DNA from: Planctomycetota bacterium
GTDB taxonomy: Bacteria; Planctomycetota; Planctomycetia; Planctomycetales; Planctomycetaceae
Assembly (NCBI GenBank): GCA_018242565.1
Contig: JAFEBR010000055.1
Span: 1 to 37,195, forward strand
Direction of reading: 5' to 3'
Length of the DNA stretch: 37,195 bases
In this document: in pieces, positions 25,601-33,759 of the stretch
How the letters are laid out: the number at the start of each line of letters is the position of its first letter
Numbering within the stretch: the stretch's first letter is position 1
The notes under the pieces: generated by a model
Database searches by the model: none
Told to the model about the DNA's origin: nothing
The model's input: the letters and a program-made list of their open reading frames with translations, nothing else
Translations under genes and position numbers: made by a program

Positions 25601-27230
25601 CGATACCGACTGGCTGGCCGACGAGTTTCGTCTCGCCCCCTTAACTCGCCGTAACGATTCGGGAGTCGCCGCGGTCGCGATGGGGCGTCTCATGCAGTTG
25701 TGTCTCTCGGCCGAGCGCCCGCGCGACGCTTTGGCGGCAGCCCGTAAGCTGGCAACGCAATGGCCCGACGCGGTCAGCCTCGAAGGTAAGACCGGGCGTG
25801 ACCTGGCGAACGAATGGCTGGCTCGCACCGAACTGACGCGGGAAATGGCGCTCGAATCGCCGTGGCCGAACGGACCGGTCGAAGTCGAACGACTGGAAGC
25901 CGTCGGACCGGCGGCCGAGCGGCACTTTGACCTGACGATCGTTGGCGACCGTGGTCCGTATCTGCAAGATACCCGGTTGCTGCTGAACGCCAACTGGCGC
26001 GATGTGAGTGCCCGCGACTCTCTCGGCCGGCAACTGTGGAAGTTGAATCTCGAAGCGCCTTTTCCTCAAGGCCGTCCGGATTTCAATCGTGTTTTCCCGT
26101 GTGGACACCTGCTCGTCGTGTCGGTCGGTTCTGAACTCGTGGCGCTCGATGTCCTGGGAACGGCCGATCAACCTGGACCGCGGGTCCTGTGGACTTACAC
26201 CTTCCGCTCGGCTGGTGTCGCTCCCAGCATTCCCCAGCGCAACTTCGACATCAATACGCGTCGGCGGATGATCTACAACGAAATGAACGAACAGGTGGGT
26301 GCCCTCGGTCCCGTCACGGGCGACCAGGTCACACTGCTTTCCGGTCGCAAGCTCATGGCACTCGACGCCCTCACCGGCAAACCGGTCTGGACCCGCGAAG
26401 GGGTGCGACCGGGAACCGAGTTGTTTGGAGATGAGCGCTACGTCTTCGCAATTTCGGCGGATGGCGTACAGGCCAAAGTCTACGACGCCGTCGATGGCAA
26501 ATTCCTGGGCGAACGCTCACTGCCCCCGGCCAGCAAACGCATCGAGACGATCGGATCGCACATGATCACCTGGAAGATCAAAGGGGGGCGTCAGGTGCTG
26601 GCACGTTTTGATCCGTGGTCGGGTACCGACCTCTGGTCGCGCGATTTCGACGACACGGCCCAGGTCACCACGGTCGCCACCGAAGAAGCCGTCGTTCTCG
26701 AAATTTCCGGGAAGCTGACCGTGGTCTCCCTCGCCGATGGCACGGTGAAGTTCAGGGCACCCACCGAACCCGAACCGAGTCTCAGGCAACTGTACGTCAG
26801 CCGTTCGCGGGACCGATACATCGTCATTGCCAACCAGCCCACCGAATCGACCGGCTGGCAACTGGCGACGCCACAGACCGTGCAGGTGCATGGCCGGGTG
26901 TATGCCTTCGATCGCACGACCGGCCGACGGGAATGGATGACAGAAATCCATCGGCAGGGGTGGGATCTCAATCAGCCTGGCGAATTACCGGTCATGACGT
27001 TTGCCAGTCAGTACACGATGCAAAGGGGCAACCTGCCCAGTTTTCAAACCATGTGGGGTCTGACCTGTCTCGACAAGCGCACCGGCAAGATCCTCTACGA
27101 CAATCGCGAGCTGAACCAGAACTTGCTGTTCGTTGATTACCAGGGCGACGTCGATCTGAAACAACTCGACATCCGGTCGTTTCGTCTGGGATTACGCCTG
27201 CACTTCAAAGACGCCGCGCAGAAGGAATAG
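22677..27230 (+). CDS. Very large secreted PQQ-like beta-propeller and TPR protein
   Basis: The protein has about 1,517 residues from the ATG at 22677, which has GAGAG five bases upstream; in-frame starts also exist at 22656, 22659 and 22707. A signal peptide ends near PIRAQQ. A helical N-terminal region (about 50-260) resembles TPR. The first propeller region (about 340-750) has PQQ-like repeats such as DIRAYDLTSGRLAW and RLVAYDARSGSLVWE. A TPR segment (about 760-830) follows, including ALKLRGEIQLQRGKSIEAY. A second propeller region (about 1080-1490) has MALDALTGKPVWTREG and RVYAFDRTTGRREW. No cofactor residues identify an enzyme, so it may be a binding scaffold like BamB. It may be co-transcribed with msrA. 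Confidence 0.85.
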   Translation: MSGREPDSVRMAPTVRYVLCLVLAVVTGAAGSAPIRAQQFVPGGQSATTPPAPDLNVGASPTTRELSKRFERALKLIGEENFAEASRLLQTILDSDEDVFIRSETSAEVADQSLKLKVHQLLLTWSNEGREAYERQQGAAARRLLDDAIKTHDLEAIALVARRYFHTQAGHEATYRLAADHSDHDRPLQAAIGYDRLLSIPGGASRFEPYLSIRCATSWLRTGLPDKAREVLAQLQQRHPQKTLKIGGRTLDVYADPAAALTWLAATTGDPPADSGNSPLNWTTVGGDAARNAPSSGGSPYLNRGWRSSTIEGSTNLHEHDVALTRAFDAQRQLTSGTEDEVVGPVISSMQPLVVGDLVIARSMGDIRAYDLTSGRLAWATGEKDQALHDVIQSGFGIPTPQAQPVGSSQLAAAILQRGWDDASFGTLSSDGDLVFALEDLPINPPNLDQNPLRSFQTHNRLVAYDARSGSLVWEIGGPSSAPDDPLSSSFFLGPPLVLDRRLFCLVETGGDVRVVVLIPRTGQVEWQQTLTTLTPSELSVAIARRLSGLTPSFSGDILVCPIGAEQVVGLSLSQRMLLWRYRLKQPAELIDPVDPRRRLMRQRGLNPARMSANMSGDQNRWLDSQALIADLRVIVTPRGADELYCLNLLDGSLVWKKPRGEGLFVAGVHHGKLLVVGRNFVTALKLGDGEPAWPEPARLPRPSGRGFMAGEFLHLPLLTAEVASINLLDGRVVARSRSQAGNVPGNLAAVRGTVVSQGADFVEAYRQLDALEAEIADRLAKNQDDPQALKLRGEIQLQRGKSIEAYQDLKRALELDPNDAGIRSLLVGSLLEGMRVDFDKYRKLDSEIESLVSTPQERSTHLWLKILGLTRAGDGPAALAALLKFGDPHIADQEFERIDAELSVRRDRLVRARAAELFATASPQLQQEVLRTIAGQVDTYLGQNDQAALRRLFRYFQLPLAGSPLDQLNANLPLDTDWLADEFRLAPLTRRNDSGVAAVAMGRLMQLCLSAERPRDALAAARKLATQWPDAVSLEGKTGRDLANEWLARTELTREMALESPWPNGPVEVERLEAVGPAAERHFDLTIVGDRGPYLQDTRLLLNANWRDVSARDSLGRQLWKLNLEAPFPQGRPDFNRVFPCGHLLVVSVGSELVALDVLGTADQPGPRVLWTYTFRSAGVAPSIPQRNFDINTRRRMIYNEMNEQVGALGPVTGDQVTLLSGRKLMALDALTGKPVWTREGVRPGTELFGDERYVFAISADGVQAKVYDAVDGKFLGERSLPPASKRIETIGSHMITWKIKGGRQVLARFDPWSGTDLWSRDFDDTAQVTTVATEEAVVLEISGKLTVVSLADGTVKFRAPTEPEPSLRQLYVSRSRDRYIVIANQPTESTGWQLATPQTVQVHGRVYAFDRTTGRREWMTEIHRQGWDLNQPGELPVMTFASQYTMQRGNLPSFQTMWGLTCLDKRTGKILYDNRELNQNLLFVDYQGDVDLKQLDIRSFRLGLRLHFKDAAQKE

Positions 27231-27273
27231 TTGACGTCCTGCGTGCCGGGCCCTTGCCGTGTGCCGTCGTCCC

Positions 27274-28638
27274 TCAGCCGCTCTGCCGGGCCGTCCAGAC
27301 ATTCATCAACCACGGATGCTGCCAGGGATTATTCCGCGGCACGACCACCGAATAGACTGACACAGCCAGCAGCAAGAGGCACACGATCTGGAACCAGCGA
27401 CGATGGCCCCATTCGTCGAGCGTGGGAATCAGCGCCAGCAGCCAGAAGGGGATCAGCCAGAAGGCCCAGCGCAGGCCGCTCGTCGTGCCGCCGTAGTTGT
27501 AGCTGTACGTCTGCGTGAGGTAAAAGCCCAGCACCCACACGGTCAGGGCCAGCCCCAACCAACCCACGGTCCGCAGCGCGGGGGCCCTTTGCAGCCGCAT
27601 CCAACCGACCAGTGTCAGCAGAAAAATGGGTGTCAGCGAGAAAATGCCATGGTGCCCGAACGTGCAATGAAACAGATAGACCGGACCAGAGACATCCCCC
27701 TTATCGATGCCCTGGGGATTGCTCCAGTAACTGGGCACTCCGTTTTCGACGTAACGATAAAACGTGTCATTGGGCGAAGCGAAATTCGCGTAGAACGGTT
27801 TCAGGCTCCCCGTACACAGCCAGTTCGTGACGAAAAAGAAGAGCAACGGAATCAACGCCGCCGGCACGAAGAACCTGGCCGTCTGCGACACCGACCGCCG
27901 CACCAGCAGCACAAACAGAGCCACGCCGAACAAGGCCGCCGGCAGTTCGCAACAGGCGGCGAACGCGCCCCAGAACCCGGCCAGGGCAAACAAATACCAC
28001 TCGCGCCGCTCGTCGTTCACAATGCTCAGCAGTGGCACGAGCGCAAAGATCACGCTCGTCGCGGCGATCGAATGGTTGTTGAAGGTCGTCAGAAATGTCG
28101 TCAGCAACGTCCCCGTCGCTGCGGCAACGACCAGGAAAATCTTCGCAAAATCGGTTTTGGCATATCGCTCGGCGAGCAGCGCCATAAGTCCCAGAGCGAT
28201 CAGCCAGGGGACCCAGTTAATGATCAACAACAGAATGTGCACCGTCTCGTGGGTCTGTGCGAGTAAATCGAGACCGGTCACCCGTTTCAGGCCCCAGTAC
28301 AGACCGGCCACCAGCGTCGGCAGGAACGGAGGCTTCGATGAATAAAAGTGGTCCTGGTAGCGACCTTTATCGATCGTGTTCCAGCCCCGTTGCTGAATGA
28401 TCTCATCGATTTGATAGGTCCCGCGTTCCACGAGTGACCAGACCGTACACCACCGTGAACGGTCATTGGCACTCAGCAGCGGACTGTGGACCGGATGCTT
28501 CGGCCACGGGTTGTTGCGGACCGGATGATACTGCAGAGTCGTGGTTGTGATCTGGGCAAACGCACTCGCGCCAGCCAAGCCAATCACCAGCAGGTACACG
28601 AATCGCCGAATGGTCTGCCCTTCGCCGGACGTGTTCAC
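27274..28638 (-). CDS. GT-C/PMT-like integral membrane protein
   Basis: The 454-residue protein has about ten membrane segments. It starts at GTG inside the stop of the formyltransferase gene (GTGA, 4-base overlap), so the two are translationally coupled. After the first segment, an external loop carries DKGRYQDHFYSSKPPFLP, a pattern common in GT-C glycosyltransferase-like proteins. The usual Asp-Glu motif may be represented by the Asp-Glu in YQIDEII. A sugar-transfer function is inferred and unproven. The pairing with a C1-transfer enzyme has no obvious biochemical reason. It converges with the large PQQ protein, 43 bases apart. Confidence 0.72.
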   Translation of the reverse strand: MNTSGEGQTIRRFVYLLVIGLAGASAFAQITTTTLQYHPVRNNPWPKHPVHSPLLSANDRSRWCTVWSLVERGTYQIDEIIQQRGWNTIDKGRYQDHFYSSKPPFLPTLVAGLYWGLKRVTGLDLLAQTHETVHILLLIINWVPWLIALGLMALLAERYAKTDFAKIFLVVAAATGTLLTTFLTTFNNHSIAATSVIFALVPLLSIVNDERREWYLFALAGFWGAFAACCELPAALFGVALFVLLVRRSVSQTARFFVPAALIPLLFFFVTNWLCTGSLKPFYANFASPNDTFYRYVENGVPSYWSNPQGIDKGDVSGPVYLFHCTFGHHGIFSLTPIFLLTLVGWMRLQRAPALRTVGWLGLALTVWVLGFYLTQTYSYNYGGTTSGLRWAFWLIPFWLLALIPTLDEWGHRRWFQIVCLLLLAVSVYSVVVPRNNPWQHPWLMNVWTARQSG

Positions 28639-29555
28639 AGCAATTCCCGCAGATGGAAGTGGAACGGTCCCAGCTTTCCGCCGTAATTACCGGCGGTGAC
28701 GCGGACCACGCCGGGAGAGGCACACGCCGCATGCAGCCCCGTTCGCATCGCCGCCCGTACGGCTTCAGGGGTCAAACCGTCCATGACGATCTCATACACA
28801 GCTTCCGCCGTCGCGGGGAGTTCTGTGTTCACCACGGCCCGCAGCGTCGGGCAGTAGGCATCGTTGGTGCTGGCCTTCAGGCCCTTATAGCGAGACCCGA
28901 CTTTACTTCCCGAACGAACGATGCCCCCGGGGAATGGCAGAATCACATCGGGCAGTTTGCGGATGGCGATCGCGGCCCGTTCGGCCGCCAGCAGAGTGTG
29001 CTCCTGGCTGGCGCCGCAAATCAACAGGTTACCACCGGCGACCCCTTTGACCGTGCCGAATCGATCTTCGCAGACGAATTCGCCATCCATGACGGGAATC
29101 CGCCACAAGCGCTGCGACCCCAGTTTCTTCGAGGACTGAAACGTGTCGCCGAAAAATCGCAATTGGCCGCCGATCGAAATCTGGCGATCTTTCGCGACAC
29201 CCGAAATGCCGTTGTAGCAGGCGGTGGTCGGGCAAGTCAGCACGCTCTGACCGACACGTCCCACCAGTGCCTTGGCGAGCGCGTCGCGACTGAAAGCGAA
29301 GACCAGCACGGCGATGCCCGGGCGGCCATCGGGTGTTTCTGCCGGCGGCACAGACCGTTCGATCGCCGCCTCGACGTCGCAGGCAATGACGCTGGTGGCA
29401 TTGCCCGTCATCACCAGCGCGGCGATTCGCGCCCACTTGGCGGTCGCCGCGGTAATGATGAGGCGCGTCCCGGTGATCGGAAACGCCTCGGCGAAGGTGT
29501 CCACGACTTCGACACCGTTCAGATTCAAAGCCACCGGGGAGGTCTCAATACTCAC
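28635..29555 (-). CDS. fhcD: Formylmethanofuran:tetrahydromethanopterin formyltransferase (Ftr/FhcD)
   Basis: The 306-residue protein matches Ftr in length and sequence. Visible family segments include the N-terminal GVEVVDTFAEAFPITGTRLIITA, TACYNGI, and RFFGDTFQSSK. The LPDVILPFPGGIVRSGSK and ASTNDAYCPTLR segments follow. The enzyme moves a formyl group between tetrahydromethanopterin and methanofuran. In bacteria it is part of the Fhc complex that carries formaldehyde-derived C1 units towards formate. Planctomycetes are known to have this pathway. No other gene of it is in the window, so it is separated from its partners. glyA lies nearby but works with tetrahydrofolate. It overlaps the next gene by four bases. 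Confidence 0.93.
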   Translation of the reverse strand: MSIETSPVALNLNGVEVVDTFAEAFPITGTRLIITAATAKWARIAALVMTGNATSVIACDVEAAIERSVPPAETPDGRPGIAVLVFAFSRDALAKALVGRVGQSVLTCPTTACYNGISGVAKDRQISIGGQLRFFGDTFQSSKKLGSQRLWRIPVMDGEFVCEDRFGTVKGVAGGNLLICGASQEHTLLAAERAAIAIRKLPDVILPFPGGIVRSGSKVGSRYKGLKASTNDAYCPTLRAVVNTELPATAEAVYEIVMDGLTPEAVRAAMRTGLHAACASPGVVRVTAGNYGGKLGPFHFHLRELL

Positions 29556-29679
29556 AGAATTTCCTCACGCAACGTGCCATCCCATTGCACAGTGGCCGGT
29601 CCCCGCCGGGCAGGGGGGCGATCCGGGAAACAACACCGCAGACGTCTCGATCGATTCCCCAGAGGGACCCGTCAGCACG

Positions 29680-30564
29680 CTACTTGTTGTCGCCGGCGTC
29701 GACCTTGGCCTTTTCGTTTTGAGCCTGCGACACTTCCGGATTGGGTGTCGCATCGCCGGGTTCGAGGCCCAGGACCCACTTAATGCCACCCAGAATTGAC
29801 TCGATGAAATTCTTGTTCGCCCAGGTTTCGGTGTTGTGCCCCAGGTTGGTGTAGAAAATGCGGCCTTCGCCCCAGTTTTTCACCCACGACACGGGCACGT
29901 GATACGGCTTCTTGGTGGGGCACTTGGCGATGTTCAGGCTCATCAGCACGTGCACCTTCTCGGGTTGCCAGTGCTTGTACTGGTAGATTTCATCCTTGAT
30001 CTGAAATTCTTCGCCCCAGACTTTGCTGGCGGGATGCTTCGTGTCGTGTACCGAGATCGTGACCGTTTCGCCGGCGTTCCAGGGGTGACCGTTGAAGGTT
30101 CCGCCAATCATGTCCCAATACGGTTCGTATTCGCCGTAGGTGTCGGTGGATGAGTGCGTGGCGACAAACCCGTGTCCCTTCTGCTTCAACCAGGTATTCA
30201 GGAAATACTCCATGTTCGCCTTGGGAATCTCGAGGTCGGGTCCCTGGGTGTAAAAGAACACGATGTCGTAGTTCTTCAGATTCTCGGGAGTGAAATCCTT
30301 CGCGGGGTCCTGAGTGCAATCGACCGTGAACAGACCGCTCGACTGCCCGAGTTGGGTGATGGCGACTTCTGACGGTGCGAGCGTCTCTTTGTCGCGCTTC
30401 ACCGGGTTGTGGGTGAAGGTCTTGGAGGTCGTGACCATCAGGATCCGGTACTTTTTGGGAGCCTGGGCACGAGCCACTTCAGCCCCTCCCTGAACCAGAC
30501 CTAAACACCATACCGCCACCGCCAATCCAATCACCGACCAGCGCGACTTGATTGAATTCCACAT
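29680..30564 (-). CDS. Secreted ThuA-like domain protein
   Basis: The 294-residue protein has a signal peptide (about 1-34). The mature part begins with KYRILMVTTSKTFTHNP and continues with YDIVFFYTQGP, GHGFVATHSSTD and GGTFNGHPW. It then has GRIFYTNLGHNTETW, the ThuA/glutamine-amidotransferase-like fold common in planctomycete secreted proteins. The family was named from trehalose use, but its reaction is unknown in most members. A role in extracellular carbohydrate handling is possible. The C-terminal 25 residues are charged and probably disordered. It is on the same strand as fhcD, 124 bases upstream of it. Confidence 0.88.
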   Translation of the reverse strand: MWNSIKSRWSVIGLAVAVWCLGLVQGGAEVARAQAPKKYRILMVTTSKTFTHNPVKRDKETLAPSEVAITQLGQSSGLFTVDCTQDPAKDFTPENLKNYDIVFFYTQGPDLEIPKANMEYFLNTWLKQKGHGFVATHSSTDTYGEYEPYWDMIGGTFNGHPWNAGETVTISVHDTKHPASKVWGEEFQIKDEIYQYKHWQPEKVHVLMSLNIAKCPTKKPYHVPVSWVKNWGEGRIFYTNLGHNTETWANKNFIESILGGIKWVLGLEPGDATPNPEVSQAQNEKAKVDAGDNK

Positions 30565-31048
30565 GTCGATCGACCCCTGAATTTGATTTTCTAAAATTTC
30601 CTGATATCAGGCCATGATAGGCGGAAATCGCCCATTTCGCCACCAGCCAGAGACCCGGGCAGGGCCAGAGTCACCCAGATCCCTGTCGTACCCAATTGGC
30701 GTGGCGCGACCGCCTGCCAGCCCATCCAAAACCACGGCACATACCACCCTGGGACCATCGCATCTGCCATCGCGCGACATCGGCCCGGGGGCACGCCATT
30801 TCTCCGAAGAAGTGCCTGTGGAACACCCAGCCAAACGGCTCGCTGCCATGGGCAGACTGTTCGGAACCGATTGCCTCGACTCGGGTTCCGCAATCGGTTC
30901 AGCCAACAGGCCGGCTCGAAATCTCACTGCGGGCGGGCAGGTGCCACCGCGGCGACCTCTTACTCCGCAGTGCCAGACCACAAAGCCGCAGTGACGGAGG
31001 CCGAACCGAATTCGTCGATTCGGCCCGCCGCACTTCGCTGCCAGAGGA
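30565..31048. other. Intergenic stretch without recognised gene
   Basis: These 484 bases lie between the ThuA-like gene and glyA. Open frames exist on both strands, but they overlap one another, are rich in Arg, Pro and Gly, and show no motif or Shine-Dalgarno. I saw no tRNA or clear hairpin. The stretch may hold the promoter of the ThuA-like gene or remains of a decayed gene. Confidence 0.6.
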
Positions 31049-32287
31049 CTAAATCCCCGGCACGGGGAAATTCTTGCAGAATTCGCGGATTTCCTGGCGA
31101 ACTGTAGACAGGTTCGCTTCGTCATCCGGCTTCCGCAGGACCTGCAGTATCCACGCCCCGACGCGCTTCATCTCGGCTTCTTTCATGCCACGAGTCGTCA
31201 ACGCCGGAGTACCGATGCGGATCCCACTCGGATCCAGCGGCTTGCGCTGATCGTAGGGGATCATGTTCTTATTGACGGTGATGCCAGCCTTGTCGAGTGC
31301 TTTCTCGGCGATGCTGCCGGTCAAACCGATGGCGGTCACGTCGGCCAGCATCAGGTGGTTGTCGGTGCCGCCACTGGCGAGTTGAATGCCTCCCGACAGC
31401 AGAGTTTCCGCCAGGACTTTGGCATTCGCAATGATCTGCTTCGCGTATTCCTTGAAGGCAGGCTGCATCGCTTCCTGAAAACAGACCGCCTTGGCGGCGA
31501 CGACATGCATAAGCGGCCCCCCCTGCATCCCCGGAAAGACCGTCTTGTCGATCGCCTTGGCATTCGCCTCTTTGGTCAGCACGAACCCGGATCGGGGTCC
31601 GCGCAATGTCTTATGCGACGTACTGGTCACAAAATCAGCGACCGGCACCGGACTGTTATGCAAACCAGCAGCCACCAAACCGGCGTAGTGCGCCATGTCC
31701 ACCATGAACAGCGCGCCAACTTCACGGGCGATTTCCGCGAACTTCGCGTGATCGATCTCTCGGGGATAGGCACTGGCGCCAGTGACAATCAGTTTGGGTT
31801 TGTGCTGTCGCGCCAGCGAAACCACCTGATCAAAGTCGATCCGATGGTCGGTCTGGCGCACGCCGTAATGCACCGCGTTGTACAACTGACCCGAGAAATT
31901 CAGGTTCATTCCATGGGTCAAGTGACCGCCGTGGGCCAGATTCAACGCCAGATAGGTGTCGCCCGGCTTCAAAACGGTCAGGTAGACGGCCATGTTGGCC
32001 TGCGAACCGGCATGAGGCTGCACATTCGCATGCTCGGCACCGAACAGTTGGCAGGCCCGGTCTCGCGCCAGCGACTCGATCACATCGACATATTCGCAAC
32101 CGCCGTAATACCTGCGACCGGGGTAACCCTCGGCGTATTTGTTGGTCAGAACCGTTCCCGCTGCTTCCAGAACTGCTGGACTCGTATAGTTTTCGGAGGC
32201 GATCAGTTCGAGTCCGTCGCGCTGACGGGTCATCTCGTGCTGGAGAGCTTCCCAGATCGCCGGATCGTTCGATTTCAATGCAGACAT
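31049..32287 (-). CDS. glyA: Serine hydroxymethyltransferase
   Basis: The 412-residue protein has the normal length of the family. [11 protein letters not shown] (27-37), [13 protein letters not shown] (51-63) and the PLP-lysine motif [12 protein letters not shown] (Lys226) are all present. HAGSQAN and VDMAHYAGL are also intact. The PLP-dependent enzyme interconverts serine and glycine and charges tetrahydrofolate with a C1 unit in the cytoplasm. It stands alone, divergent from the BRCT-MerR-TPR gene across 183 bases that contain a strong palindrome. No Shine-Dalgarno is clear. It could share C1 supply with the nearby fhcD, but the two use different carriers. Confidence 0.96.
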   Translation of the reverse strand: MSALKSNDPAIWEALQHEMTRQRDGLELIASENYTSPAVLEAAGTVLTNKYAEGYPGRRYYGGCEYVDVIESLARDRACQLFGAEHANVQPHAGSQANMAVYLTVLKPGDTYLALNLAHGGHLTHGMNLNFSGQLYNAVHYGVRQTDHRIDFDQVVSLARQHKPKLIVTGASAYPREIDHAKFAEIAREVGALFMVDMAHYAGLVAAGLHNSPVPVADFVTSTSHKTLRGPRSGFVLTKEANAKAIDKTVFPGMQGGPLMHVVAAKAVCFQEAMQPAFKEYAKQIIANAKVLAETLLSGGIQLASGGTDNHLMLADVTAIGLTGSIAEKALDKAGITVNKNMIPYDQRKPLDPSGIRIGTPALTTRGMKEAEMKRVGAWILQVLRKPDDEANLSTVRQEIREFCKNFPVPGI

Positions 32288-32328
32288 GGACGTTTCTTGA
32301 TTTGTCTAACGAGTAAAAACGAAATAAG

Positions 32329-32351
32329 CCCACGGGCCTGAATCCCGTGGG
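32329..32351. repeat. Perfect 8-bp palindrome in a divergent intergenic region
   Basis: CCCACGGG (32329-32336) and CCCGTGGG (32344-32351) are exact inverted copies around a 7-base loop. The element is REP-like. A perfect TATAAT follows at 32367-32372, so the palindrome covers the place of a -35 box for the plus-strand gene. It could serve as an operator for that MerR-like protein, but this is speculative. Confidence 0.65.
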
Positions 32352-32470
32352 ACCTCAACGGTCATTTATAATTTAGGAGGCCGGCAAACGCTACTCAGGT
32401 TGCCGTTCGCCGGGTATCTTCGTTCTTAACGGTTGCCCACCCCTCAGTTGCAGCAAACATCGACCGACCC

Positions 32471-33718
32471 ATGGAGACAGTTGACCCCGTGACCAGCGTA
32501 CCCCAGGCACTTCCCCTGGCGGGTGAACGCGTCGCCTTCACCGGGACTCTGGCTTCCATGACGCATCGGGAAGCCCATGCCGAGGTCGAGCGCCAGGGAG
32601 GAACCGCCAGTGAACATGTCAGCCGCCAGACCACTTTGCTGGTCGTGGGGGAAGAAGGCTGGCCACTGGAACCCGACGGCCAAACTTCGGTGAAATTGCA
32701 GCACGCCGAACGCCTGCGAACCGAAGGTCGCGATCTGCGGATCATCCGTGAATCGGAATGGCTCGACTTCATCGGTCTGCACAGTCACCGCGATGCGCTG
32801 CATCGACTCTGTACGCCCGCCATGTTGAGTCGCATGCTCGATGTGACAGTTCACGAAATCCGTCGCTGGGAACGCTTGGGGCTGATTCAGGCTGTCGAAC
32901 ATGTCTGCCGGCTGCCCTATTTTGATTTTCAGGACGCGGCCGGCGTCAGTCGACTGGCCGCACTGGTCAACGCTGGCGTGCCCATTCGCGCCATCCAGAA
33001 CAGCCTGGCCCAGTTGGAGTCGGTCCTGGGAGTCGGGTCGCGACCGCTCATGCAATTGGAAATCCTGGCCACTGACCGCAAGATCGTGTACCGCGACCTG
33101 TCCGGCCGTTTGAAGACGACCCATGGCCAGCGATTGTTCGATTTTGACGGACCTGCTCCCGACGACGATTCGGGTCCCGCCACGATTCCCCTGCCGGTCC
33201 CTGAACCCGGCGCGCCCAACCGCACGAACTGGACTGCTGGCCAATGGTTTGACGAAGGACGTCGTCTGGCCGACGAAGGACAGATCGAAGCGGCCATCGA
33301 AACCTTGCGCATGGGGCTGATGAGCGAGCACGACGCGCCGGAAATCCACTTTCAATTGGCCGAACTGCTGTATCGCCAGGGCGAAACGCGGGCCGCACTC
33401 GAGCGATATCACGTCGCCGTCGAAATCGATCCGAACTATCTTGAAGCCTGGACCCAGATTGGCTGCCTGTTGTCGGAACTCGGCCAGCATGACGAAGCCA
33501 TTCAGGCATTCCGCATTGCCATCGACGTGCATCCCGATTATCACGATGCCCACCTGCACCTGGCCGAGTCACTGCACCAGGCCGGCCGCTCGCCAGAAGC
33601 CGCAGACCACTGGCGAAAGTACCTGGAGTTCGACCACTCGGGCCCCTGGGCCGATGCCGCCCGGCAGCGACTCGAAGAGTTCGAAAAAACAGCCACTGAT
33701 CCGGCCACCCAGCCCTGA
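32471..33718 (+). CDS. BRCT-MerR-TPR fusion protein
   Basis: The 415-residue protein has three parts. Residues about 16-100 form a BRCT-like domain resembling the C-terminus of DNA ligase (GERVAFTGTLASMTHREA, GGTASEHVS, TTLLVVGE and the final W). Residues about 112-185 look like a MerR-type winged helix: TPAMLSRMLDVTVHEIRRWE, then YFDFQDAAGVSRLAALVNAG. Residues about 255-405 are TPR repeats, including ALERYHVAVEIDPNYLEAW. The linker is proline- and acid-rich. A DNA-binding regulator that reads protein partners is inferred; its targets are unknown. No cysteine ligand set for metal sensing is seen. The next gene follows after 41 bases, so co-transcription is possible. Confidence 0.82.
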   Translation: METVDPVTSVPQALPLAGERVAFTGTLASMTHREAHAEVERQGGTASEHVSRQTTLLVVGEEGWPLEPDGQTSVKLQHAERLRTEGRDLRIIRESEWLDFIGLHSHRDALHRLCTPAMLSRMLDVTVHEIRRWERLGLIQAVEHVCRLPYFDFQDAAGVSRLAALVNAGVPIRAIQNSLAQLESVLGVGSRPLMQLEILATDRKIVYRDLSGRLKTTHGQRLFDFDGPAPDDDSGPATIPLPVPEPGAPNRTNWTAGQWFDEGRRLADEGQIEAAIETLRMGLMSEHDAPEIHFQLAELLYRQGETRAALERYHVAVEIDPNYLEAWTQIGCLLSELGQHDEAIQAFRIAIDVHPDYHDAHLHLAESLHQAGRSPEAADHWRKYLEFDHSGPWADAARQRLEEFEKTATDPATQP

Positions 33719-33759
33719 TTCGTCTTTCATCGGCAGCACTTGCAATAACGAAAGTTCTA

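Noticed and set aside
28653-29783. Plus-strand open frame opposite fhcD
   Set aside because: The minus strand encodes a full-length formyltransferase.
30607-31125. Minus-strand open frame between the ThuA-like gene and glyA
   Set aside because: It runs into the end of glyA in another frame, is rich in Arg, Gly and Cys, and lacks a Shine-Dalgarno or motif.
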